Positions 54,958 to 64,000 of a stretch of DNA of 64,000 nt are shown here, one piece after another. The position numbers and the translations under genes were made by a program. Location: assembly GCA_963971305.1 (NCBI GenBank), contig OZ020308.1, forward strand, positions 29,479,275 to 29,543,274, written 5' to 3'. The stretch's first letter is position 1, and every line of letters begins with the position of its first letter. The notes beneath the pieces were generated by a model. That model saw only the letters and a list, made by a program, of their open reading frames with translations, did not search any database and was not told where the DNA came from. Origin of the DNA: Arcuatula senhousia. Its lineage: Eukaryota > Mollusca > Bivalvia > Mytilida > Mytilidae.

Positions 54958-55760
54958 TTTTTTTATTTCTAAATATTCTTTGTCAGTCTATAATTTGGGC
55001 TGCATGTGACAAATATGCTTTGTCAGTCCACCATGGGATGCAGTTGTCAAAAACAACCTATTTACTGTCCATATTGGGCCTAGAACGTACAGGGTTCAAT
55101 GTTTTGACTTGCGACGCAGGGCCAGACATCGATTGGACTTGTTTGACAATAACTTTGACACTATACTACTACACTATAGAGGAATAATATTTTGTCAGTG
55201 GGTTCATTTTGTATAGAAACCAGCATCTGTACCAAAATACGGTCACCTTGACCTACATTTTCCACATGAATGTTTACCTTAAAGTTTTGATTAAGGTCCA
55301 TGTCTCAGCAATTGCAAGTGAAAGAGAGATGATATTGGGTCAGTAGGTACATTTTGGAAGCTACTGTAAAACTTGGTTAGAACGAATTTCGTAATCTCGT
55401 ACAACAAATTCGTAATAGGCTTTGAACACCCCCGGCACCAACACTTATGTGTCGGATAACACATCAAAGCTATAAATTACCAGTTTAGATTTCAAATTGT
55501 CTCAATTCTAAGGTTCTTCCTGCCCACCAGATATATGTTGATGATCTTAGTTTAATTTGGTTCCATTATTAGTTCGGCATTTTTGGTGTTATTGTTTTAT
55601 GCTCTTCATAATCATATAGTATTAGTTTTTTCACAAGTTTGGGAAGAGCATCTCGGATGAGTCTTAAATAGACGAAACATCGCTTCTTTCTTGGGTGTGT
55701 GTACCAATGCCAGAACAATCACTGATCTTTTAAAAACGATATAAAATTTGGGTGCGTAGT

Positions 55761-55885
55761 ATTACTCCGACAACCCATTTCTCCGACAACCCATTGCTCC
55801 GACAGCCCATTATTCCGACAACCCATTTCTTCGACAACCCATTGCTCCGACAGCCCATTATTCCGACAACCCATTACTCCGACAA
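55761..55885. repeat. Left array of 15-16 bp repeat (CCGACAACCCATT)
   Basis: About eight direct copies of CCGACAACCCATTxCT or close variants. The inverted counterpart is at 59087-59180. Confidence 0.9.
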
Positions 55886-57589
55886 AGTGGAAAATTAATT
55901 ATACATTTTGTCAGCTTTGTCCACAAAGCGACTGGGATGTGTACCCAAGATGTTTAAATGGGACAGCCCTGTCATAATAAATGCAAGGATCGTCAGGCTA
56001 TAATGCGGAAATTCTGACCGCAAACATTAGTGATGCATCGTGTTTGGAAAAATGTCATAATATTAACTTGTTCAAGAACACTGCTGCAGTCCTCGATAAG
56101 AGTAGGGCCGGTAGGATACATATGCAGGAGATCAACGATCACACACATCTTTCCTTTTTCCAGTGGCATCCCCGATTGAACATGTGTCTTCATTTCCTCA
56201 ACTTTATCATTTTATGTTCAATTTATCACCCGGCCCTTTTATGTTAATCTCCCTGATACAGCTAAATTGGTTCAGCTTGGGAGTAAAGAATAAGCTGCTA
56301 AGCGGACTGACCCGATGCTGGGTTTCTGAGCACTCATAAGTGGACTTTTACCGACGAGCATAGCCTTGTTCGCCACCGGCCGGAACTCACAAGTTCGAAA
56401 ACCAAAGGTTTTAATAGAAAGTTACTCAATGCCAAAATGTTTGAATAATAAAAACCAAACCCAGTACCAAAGATGTTGAGCATATGCAGTACAAGATCTT
56501 AAGCAAATTTAAACACAATGGTACAGTGTTCCCGATTTCTTAACCTTGATTCCCCAGTTGAGGAACCTTAACGTAGTTTTTACTATATACAACCCATAGA
56601 ACTTAAGCGCGTTTACTAGCATCTATACATGTATTTTTAAAACTATACGATCTAGGTAATTTCTTATTAAGTGTTCATTGCTATTCTTTTAAAAACATAA
56701 GCGCTAGACCATTTAAGGGTTTGGGATGATGAAAACTTTTAGTGGTACTTTTAGCAATAGTTAAGAGTTCGGGTGTATCCCCCAAATTCCCCCCGAATGT
56801 TTATAATCTTACTTATGAATGGATAAATTAACAAGGGATTTATTTATAATTCTGATGGTGCTTACTGGCAAGGCTTACTTTAATGTTAACTCATGTTTCA
56901 TGTGAAACATTGACTGAACAAATTTTTGATAAAGGAAAAAGGACCATGTGTATCCTGACCTATCTTTTTTCAGAAAATGAGTATAATAACTTGGTTCCCT
57001 GTTTTTTTACCGTTATATCTTGGGTTGTTCTACATGTTTCTTGGCAATCAAAGTCAAATAATATGCCTATAGATACTTCCTCCTTAGAATATTCTTTGAA
57101 AATAAGCATTTTTTCGCAAAATAATAAATATTTCTATTGAAAATTGGGCCAAATGTCACAGTTATTAAGATACAAATCATTGTATAACTTGGGAAGCTGT
57201 ATGAGCAGTTAGTTAGACATAAGAATGAACTATCTGTCGTCATGGTTGTTGTTCTTCTTGGGTTTAAATGATATCACATTGTGAACATACTTTCAGTAAT
57301 TCAAACTATATTTCTTCATAAACATTGCTGATATATAACTTACTCCAACAGCATAGGAGGTTGGACGGCATGCTATTTTTGGACTTGTTGCTGCCGAATA
57401 TAAAGGTAATATTAAAATTACTGAACTTTGAGAATCAATCTCTAATGTCCATAAGACAAGACAAAACAAGGAAGACATACCAGAAAAAAAATTGAAGATC
57501 GCAATGGTCCTGACTTGGTACAGGCATTTCAAAAGAATGCTGATAACGAAGAAAGATTTTTTAGAGATCGTATGAGATGTATTTTCTTA

Positions 57590-57735
57590 CAGGCACAGGG
57601 TACAATTACGGCAAAACCGTAACAATAAGAAATTTTTATTGTTACGGCAAAGACAAAAATCGGGAACGAATGACGGGGCGGAGACCGAATCAATTACGAC
57701 CATAGCAATAAGAATTTTCTTAACTATTACGGCAA
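57590..57735. repeat. Left inverted repeat flanking LINE RT fragment
   Basis: Contains a hairpin with arms CCGTAACAATAAG and the GGCGGAGACC motif; an inverted, diverged match lies at 58385-58525. Confidence 0.75.
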
Positions 57736-57741
57736 ATTTAT

Positions 57742-58400
57742 TTATGAACGAGACACATTTGAAATTGACCAAATATAAGATATTTTATAGTTACTTATTG
57801 ATGATAATCTTGTTGCGTCTGTTACGATTCTAGCGGCTTCTATTTGCACATTTTCGACTTTGTACTTTAGAATTGCGATTGGAGTATCCCAGATTATATC
57901 TGCATATTCTAAGATAGGTCGTATGAATGTCAAATATAGTTTTTCGAGTGTTTGTCTATCGAGTATAAATTTTAATTTCCGAAGAATGCTTAGTCGGTTA
58001 TATGCTTTTGTAACGATCATATCAATTTGTTTACTCCATCCTCCGTCCTCAGATATTATAAGACCAAGATGTTTATGCTGTTTATAACTATTGATATTAC
58101 AGAATCATTCAAGATTAGGTCAGGGTGCATTGGCTTATTACTTTTTCTTGATATTGTCATTGTTTCAGTTTTTCTCGAATTAAATGTAACAAGCCATTGT
58201 TCAGACCGTTCGTGTATTTTCTGTAGGTCGTGGTTTAAACTGAAGGACAGTATCATTTGGGTTGTCAACTATCATATAAAGACTGGTATCATTTTTGCCC
58301 GCTTGTTGTATATATATAAATCAATAAAATGTTATGCTACTCTATATTTCATATCGTTACAAAATCAATTTGCCTGAATAATTAGTACCGTAATAATAAG
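57742..58400 (-). pseudogene. Non-LTR (LINE) reverse transcriptase fragment
   Basis: Minus-strand pieces read WLVTFNSRKTETMTISRKSN (within 58056-58268) and then, in another frame at 57742-58020, AYNRLSILRKLKFILDRQTL and TFIRPILEYADIIWD. These are the fingers-to-thumb end of Jockey/I-like LINE RTs. Stops and frame changes show that it is dead. It sits between inverted repeats at about 57590-57735 and 58385-58525. Confidence 0.75.
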
Positions 58401-58525
58401 AAAATTCTTATTTTTACGGTCGTAAATGATTTGGTCTCCGCCCCCGAAAATTCGTCTTTGCCGTAATAATAAGAATTTCTTATTGTTACGGTTTTGTCCA
58501 AATTTGCCGTAACCGTATCCTGGGA
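58385..58525. repeat. Right inverted repeat flanking LINE RT fragment
   Basis: Reverse-complement partner of 57590-57735, with GGTCTCCGCC and a terminal CTTATTGTTACGGTTTTG. Confidence 0.75.
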
Positions 58526-58554
58526 CTTTCTTATAACCTTGGTCTAATAGCCGG

Positions 58555-59085
58555 TTACGGACAAAGCGGTGTCGGAAAAAAAAATCTGAAAAATGTGTAC
58601 AAGCACTGGCATATCGAATTAGTTGTGAAATATAGACACCGATGCAGGTGACGTTGGTATGTTACTTTCAAGGTTAGAAAAATCCCGCAAGCTCTTGAAT
58701 CAATTGATACGTAAACGCTATAAGCTGGAGTGGACGTAATGTTAGGAAAGTTGACGATTGTCAAAGAGCTTTGTTGAAAGTCTAGATCGATATGTAGATC
58801 TTGATATGAATTCAACTGTGTCTTTTATTTCAAGTTGCTGGGGATATATGAAATGGAGAAAGCCACCAAATCGAAAATTTTCCTTTAAAAGAACATCATC
58901 AATATAACGGAAAGTGAGATTATAAGAGAGAGCTTGTCTCCTTTTTCGTCTAGAAGTAATTGTAAGAAATCTGCTTCATATAAGGAACAAATCAACAAGC
59001 AAAGGTGCACAGTTTGTGCCGATTGGAATGCCGATTACGAGACCTCTTATATAGTAGGTGTAAAATAAAACTAACATCTTTATGT
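58555..59085 (-). pseudogene. Retroelement RT fragment with YIDD box, frameshifted
   Basis: In shifting minus-strand frames one reads GIPIGTNCAPLL near 59035, RYIDDVL near 58890, an LEIKDT block and then VNFPNITSTPAYSVYVS near 58730. The order matches a large invertebrate RT family that resembles Penelope-like elements; that lineage is uncertain. Stops and frameshifts make it a relic. Related pieces lie at 12083-12372 and 36690-37110. Confidence 0.6.
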
Positions 59086-59086
59086 C

Positions 59087-59180
59087 ATTGTCGAAGTAAT
59101 GGGCTGTCGGAGTTATGGGTTGTCGGAGAAATGGGTTGTCGGAATAGTGGGTTGTCGAAGTAATGGGTTGTCGGAGTAAT
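59087..59180. repeat. Right array, inverted (AATGGGTTGTCGG)
   Basis: About six copies of GTTGTCGGAGTAATGG variants, complementary to 55761-55885. Confidence 0.9.
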
Positions 59181-59329
59181 GACCTGACACCTAAAATTTA
59201 AATGGTCAGCAAAAGTATCTAACGGCAATTTCAGCATATGCCGACATTGATAAAAACAACAACAACAAACAACCCAAAATTCCAAAGCGGGAATAAAAAC
59301 GGCTACCTTGGTTACAAGTATGTTGTATA

Positions 59330-60260
59330 CATCAGGCGTATCAAAGTACACATGTATTGTCTGGAACTTTGCTTTGATTTTAAATTGACACGAGGATGTA
59401 TTATCATGAAACAATGTGTCGCGTACCAGAACTACCTTGACCCATGATCTCAGGGTCAAATTAATGATAGTTTTACATGTAAAACGTATTCAGGACATAA
59501 CTGTTATCCTTTGATTTGACATGGGGATGTATCATGAGACAATGTGTAGCATACGTGACTTTTATATGACTTTCATTTGACTTTCGACCTAAAGATCGAA
59601 TTAATGACAATTTTGCATGAAAAATGTGTCTGTGTCATATTCTTTATCCTTTGACATATGATTTAAATATTCGATATGTGAATGTCGTGTTCAACAATAC
59701 GACCTCATGATCAAGTTAAGGATATTATTATTACATGAAAAGCATTTCTGGGCTATTTCATTTTATCCATTAACATACTACATGAAGGTCTTTGGTATTT
59801 GACATGAGGAGGTATCATCACGAAAAGAGGTCGGGCATAACAAAATTACCTTGACCTTTTACCTCAGGGTCAAGTAAATGTTAATATAGTGTGTCTGGAT
59901 AATAACTTAATTTTTAATATAGGGCTGCATCACCATAAGACAATGTCACGTAAAAGAATGACCATATGACCTTGTCCTTGACCTCAAGGTTAGATAAATG
60001 CAAATTTAATATAATAGATGGTATGGCAATTCTTTACATCAGGAATTGATTATCGTAATAAAACAATATATCAGGTACCAGAGCGACCCTCATATAACCT
60101 TACACTTTGAGTTCAAAATAGTATCAATGTTAATTTTGAATATAAGGCTTATCTTGATAATAACTTTTTTCTTTGACATAGATCTTGGATATTTAGAATG
60201 TAAACGTATCATTGTTAAACATTTTGTCAGATGTAAAAGTGACCTTGACTCTTGACTTTA
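59330..60260 (+). repeat. Degenerate tandem repeat, about 125-130 bp
   Basis: Recurring CTTTGACATGAGGATGTATC-like and ACCTTGACC-like words at about 59395, 59525, 59800, 59930, 60050 and 60185. It may be a decayed CGTC-type core. Confidence 0.5.
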
Positions 60261-60554
60261 CTTTTGAGAAGAAAGATGACTCCGTTTTAGTGTTATGCCT
60301 CTAAAAGGGGTGAAAATCGTGTATTTAGCTTATCAAAAATAAAGAGTTGTAGATAAAGAAAAGCTGTTGCATGATTAGATGCTCAGGTCAATAAACCGTT
60401 TGATTAAATCTTTAAAGGTGTTATGCCAACTAATAGAAACCCTTGTAGACATGGTGATTGATTCAAACTTCTGGAATCTTTTCAAAGGTTTAGGATCATC
60501 AGGACATATTGAACTTCTTACTATTAAAACAAAGTCTGAGTGTTTGTACAGCGT

Positions 60555-60645
60555 ATTCGATGTGCACAAATAAAGTGTAAGTGTTCGATGTGATCCGCAC
60601 AAATAAAGTGTAAGTGTTCGATGTGATCCGCACAAATAAATTGTA
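60555..60645 (+). repeat. 33-bp tandem repeat
   Basis: Two and a half copies containing AAATAAAGTGTAAGTGTTCG and ATGTGATCCGCAC. Confidence 0.8.
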
Positions 60646-60969
60646 AGACCGCATTATACTATTTTATAGGTCACTACCGAATTTACAGGTAGCAATGGAA
60701 GAAGGAGGTTTGGTGCAATTAATAAAGCATCTTTATGATTGAATCTTTGATAACTTTTTTGGCCCTTGCATATAAAAAACATGCCGACTGAAATACTATT
60801 TAATTATCTTTAAGTTCTAGTTCAATGTGATGTACTCGACAACTTTCTTCTTTGCACAGTAAATCTGCTCAATCAAAACCATCTAAAACGGTTTCGTCAA
60901 TCAGAAAGTCGAAAATACAATTAATAACGTTTTGTTATAATTTTTTTTTACATTTTTCAATGCTAATAA

Positions 60970-61335
60970 AGTAAATGGAAGAAGCAAATATGTACCAAAG
61001 GGGTAATCAAATATCATCGTTTACCGAAAAGACAAAGACAAAATCGGTAGACAAAAAAACATCACAACGACAACAAGAAAAAAAACACACATCACAACAA
61101 CAAAACTGCATTCAGCAACTTGAACTCAAGGCGAAACGAGAGTGAACCCAGATGCGGCGGAAGAGTAAGCAGTTCCTGCTTGGTATAATTTGCACATCCG
61201 TCACGTTACCAAAGATCGATTAAGTGTTGGTCAAATCCGGAAAGGATGACATGACAGACAGCTGTAACAAACCAACATCTGTGCTCAGCTGAGAGATAGA
61301 AATCCCGTAAATTTCTTGAGTGATGACAACAACAC
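60970..61335 (-). repeat. Retroelement tail plus short RT stub
   Basis: Matches 36476-36863 with CGATTAAGTGTTGGTCAAAT in common, but lacks about 30 bases corresponding to 36808-36838. It is a deleted copy of the same insertion type. Confidence 0.65.
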
Positions 61336-61709
61336 CCCACTATGACAATTCCTTATGATAAATGTACCATATCGTTAAATGCAAAAATACACATAAAGCT
61401 TCAGCAATAAAACCAATAAGTAATGACTAATGACATGTTGATTCTAAGGGTTCAATCTCAAAATACATGATATAATAAACTTGCAACAAAACCTTATAAA
61501 AATGACAATACATGCAAATTAAAATGAATATAATTGCCCCAATTGCTTAAAGTTAAAAAAAAATTAAAAATGTCCGCCGATGATAATTCAGTATATTAGT
61601 ATTCCGTTTCCTGGGTGTGCACACTATTTGTCAAAACGTTTAAATCGCAACACAAAAAAAGCTTTAAAACGACAAGCAATCGAATGAGCAGTGATAGATT
61701 GTTGAATGA

Positions 61710-62048
61710 CTAAATTTTAAATCCTGAAAGTAAAGAACCTCTCGCATATAATTGTTTACCATCATTGTCGTGAACCTGCAACCAAACCTTATCTCCTTTC
61801 ACCAAATCTAATACCACTGTCTGAGATCCTGTCATATAATCAGTAACGCTGTCGCTGTCGACCCAATTGGCGGCAAGTTTATTTCCATTTTTGACAATAT
61901 CTGATGTGAAATCTTTTTAAGGACCCGAAACAGTGGTCCAGGAAAATGAATAAAGTCCATCTTCCGGAGCTGTAAACTTGCCAGTGTTGCGGTCATAACA
62001 ACTCCCAACGTTTAATTTTACTTTGTCAAATTTTATAATGACTATATC
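61710..62048 (-). pseudogene. C1q-domain gene exon, broken by an in-frame stop
   Basis: Read on the minus strand, this frame gives a C1q domain C-terminal part: KLNVGSCYDRNTGKFTAPED, GLYSFSW, then NWVDSDSVTDYMTGS, LDLVKGDKVWLQVHDNDG and a final LLSGFKI before a TAG at 61710-61712. These are typical of the secreted C1q-domain proteins that are greatly expanded in bivalves and act as soluble pattern-recognition lectins. About 112 codons are seen against roughly 130 for a full domain; the first strand and any signal peptide are absent. A TAA at 61917-61919 interrupts the frame just after SGP. It is most likely a pseudogene; a sequencing error or stop polymorphism is the alternative. The sequence just upstream (62035-62100) is duplicated at 62342-62407. 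Confidence 0.85.
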
Positions 62049-62407
62049 TTAAGTAGCATCACACTCTTGTCAACGAAATGAGTTTTGGAACTAGAAATTT
62101 TTGGAGTGTTAGTTGGAAGAGTGTACACCACTCAAAATATAGCCAAAGGGAGGGAGGTGGGGAAAACAAAACAAAATTCCCCTACAAATATTCTCTCATA
62201 TTCAGAGTGCTTTTAATTCCCAGTTCAAACAAACTAAAAGATACGATTCCACTATTGGACAATTTCTATCCTATCCTACTGCTCCTCGACTAATGAATTA
62301 GAACAGGTAATCTCGTTTCCTCTCGCATGATGTCACTTACGATATGACTATATCTTAAGTAGCATCACACTCTTGTCAACGAAATGAGTTTTGGAACTAG
62401 AAATTTT
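62035..62407. repeat. 66-bp direct repeat around a 240-base spacer
   Basis: TATCTTAAGTAGCATCACAC and following bases occur at 62035-62100 and again at 62342-62407, just upstream of the C1q relic. Confidence 0.85.
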
Positions 62408-62806
62408 ATCCGTGTTAAAGATGAATGAACACCAAATATATAAAAAAACGAAAATTATCACAGAATTTAAACCCAACACTCAAAACTAAAACTAACAAAA
62501 AAGTCGAAAAAATCTAAATTACAGAATAACGGAATTGCATAACATTGTCAATCTACAAATGGTACTAAACATGACCAAGTAAAGTTTCAAACCTAAATAG
62601 TTTCTCATGTTTTTTATGATCGTAAGGACAGACAGACAAAACGAAAAACTATAGGGTGTCGCATTTTCAATGTGGATTCCGAATTTTACAAACCTCTAAA
62701 TTCCCTAGATTTCCCTAGATTATCTAATAAATTAAATGGGAAGTGTAGGAAATAAAACAAAACATCAAAAATGATATTTATTATATATAGTACAGACAAC
62801 ATAACA

Positions 62807-64000
62807 TTACATAAAAGGAAATGCTGGTTGAAGATGACCTGTATCGCCCATTTCTTTGAAGACAGAGGCGGTATCTATGTCTGAACTAGCCACTTGCTTA
62901 AACATGTAGCTCACAGAACCCGAATCGATTATCTTATTTAATCTAGAATAATGCAAAAAGGAGTCTTTTGAAAACCAGCCAACATGGTCCATAATATCTT
63001 TAGTATTACCACAACCATTCAGAGCCAGAGTTACTGCGCAACCACCTCTAAGACTATGAGGAGTTTCACCCTCATCAATGTTTAAAGTTCGCAAATAAAC
63101 CTTCAATCGGGAATAGACTGCAGATGAGGAGAAAGGAAGCTCTAAAACTTGTTTTTTAGCGTCGACTGGGCGGAATAAATAGCCAGAAGTGAGATCAATC
63201 CCTAAATCTTTCGCTTCCTTAACATATCTAATAAGACCTACAATAGGACAAACAATGCTATTTTCTATTCGTTGAACCGCGAATACATTTTTTCTACCCT
63301 TTTTAAATGTTTTACCAGTTGTGTGACAAAATAGGAAACCTTCGTCACCTGGTAATTTTCGAACTTCCTGGCTTAAGCATTTCCCTAAATCGCCTGCACG
63401 ATCACCCGCAAAGAATTGCAATTTAAAAAACGCTTGATCACGTAAATAGATAAATTTGTCTTTTACCGGAATAGTCTCATCTTTTAGCTTTTCGTGAATA
63501 TACTGACATATAATTTTTAATTTGTTGACAAATAGAGGTTTTGCCTGTTTAACTGCAACATGAGAAACGCATTGTTCAAGTTGGACTGCTTCCAAATATC
63601 TATCCACTTGTGCACTATATGCTGGATTCCCTACACAAGAAGAATTATCCCAAACTTTACCCTTTCCTAAATTCTCGAATATTGTTCTAAGCTGCCCAAT
63701 CATAGATTGGATTGTACCCCAAGCAAGTCTTACAGGACATCCGCATGAAAAACGCCCCGTTTCACCAACGTGTTTACAACTAATATCATGTATTTGAGTT
63801 TTCCCGTCAACATCTTTATAGACTAGAAATTTTCTTATATCTTCTGGAGATGCATCGTGTATAAATTTTGAGGACGACAACAAGAATTTTTCTAATTCCT
63901 TTTGGAGGCTAGACTTTCTTTTGTTATAAGCTCCATTATCAATCAAATTATCCAAGAAACGCAGCCTCTGTTCGCATATATTCTCTGATAAACTAACTTT
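62807..64000 (-). CDS. DIRS-type tyrosine recombinase with ALOG-like N-terminal region (partial)
   Basis: The open frame enters from the right edge with no stop (the codon at 63953-63955 is only an internal TTG) and ends at 62807. Numbering from that TTG: residues about 30-130 resemble the ALOG DNA-binding module, with PEDIRKFLVYKD, a zinc-ribbon-like insert (H56, C60, H62, C71, C73), GTIQSMIGQLRTIFE and VGNPAYSAQVDRYLEAV. The catalytic domain follows with Arg186 in GDRAGDL, His300 and Arg303 in HSLRGG, His324 in HVGW and Tyr336 in HYSR, the complete tyrosine-recombinase set. Such proteins integrate DIRS1-like retroelements, which use a recombinase in place of a DDE integrase. No RT or RNase H is visible here; they would lie beyond the window. 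The frame is intact, so the element may be recent. No inverted terminal repeat was identified. Confidence 0.85.
   Translation of the reverse strand, partial: KVSLSENICEQRLRFLDNLIDNGAYNKRKSSLQKELEKFLLSSSKFIHDASPEDIRKFLVYKDVDGKTQIHDISCKHVGETGRFSCGCPVRLAWGTIQSMIGQLRTIFENLGKGKVWDNSSCVGNPAYSAQVDRYLEAVQLEQCVSHVAVKQAKPLFVNKLKIICQYIHEKLKDETIPVKDKFIYLRDQAFFKLQFFAGDRAGDLGKCLSQEVRKLPGDEGFLFCHTTGKTFKKGRKNVFAVQRIENSIVCPIVGLIRYVKEAKDLGIDLTSGYLFRPVDAKKQVLELPFSSSAVYSRLKVYLRTLNIDEGETPHSLRGGCAVTLALNGCGNTKDIMDHVGWFSKDSFLHYSRLNKIIDSGSVSYMFKQVASSDIDTASVFKEMGDTGHLQPAFPFM

Noticed and set aside
55761..55885. CRISPR array
   Set aside because: The 15-16 bp repeats have no unique spacers and the sequence is eukaryotic; it is a minisatellite.
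55981..56247. 88-codon frame inside the composite element
   Set aside because: Its 3' part matches the dispersed repeat at 10940-11115, and nothing else is recognisable.

Overview
Eukaryotic, AT-rich and dense in repeats, this window has the character of a bivalve mollusc genome, probably a mussel-like species. That assignment is an inference. It rests on many hairpin-plus-CGTC-microsatellite-plus-tandem-core repeats like the pearl/HINE elements of bivalves, a C1q-domain gene relic, DIRS and other retroelement pieces, and an animal-type MSH4 gene.

The one gene followed in detail is MSH4, the meiotic MutS homologue. It lies on the + strand from 8365 to its stop codon at 52836. I traced 24 coding exons whose reading phases all join, giving 878 residues plus a split first codon, against about 936 residues in human MSH4. 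The variable N-terminal start, probably a few tens of residues, was not found. Two of the exons are only 13 nt long (21110-21122 and 29224-29236).

Region by region: 1-8364 holds repeats upstream of, or in the first intron(s) of, MSH4 (CGTC-type elements, two TTAA-bounded elements, several MITEs). From 8365 to 52836 the MSH4 exons alternate with introns full of nested transposon debris. One intron (24922-29223) carries a degenerate tandem array that looks amplified from the end of the preceding MSH4 exon and its splice donor. From 52837 to 55750 there is a MITE just after the MSH4 stop, then CGTC-type repeats and a satellite-like block. From 55761 to 59180 lies a composite bounded by inverted arrays of a 15-16 bp repeat, with two kinds of reverse-transcriptase relic inside. 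From 59330 to 61340 are tandem repeats and retroelement tails. A broken C1q exon lies on the minus strand at 61710-62048, and a DIRS-type tyrosine recombinase with an ALOG-like N-terminal region runs off the right edge on the minus strand (62807-64000).

The genes do not form a pathway. MSH4 is the host gene; the rest is mobile-element material and one degraded immune-type gene. Identifications come from reading translations and recalled family motifs; no database search was run.
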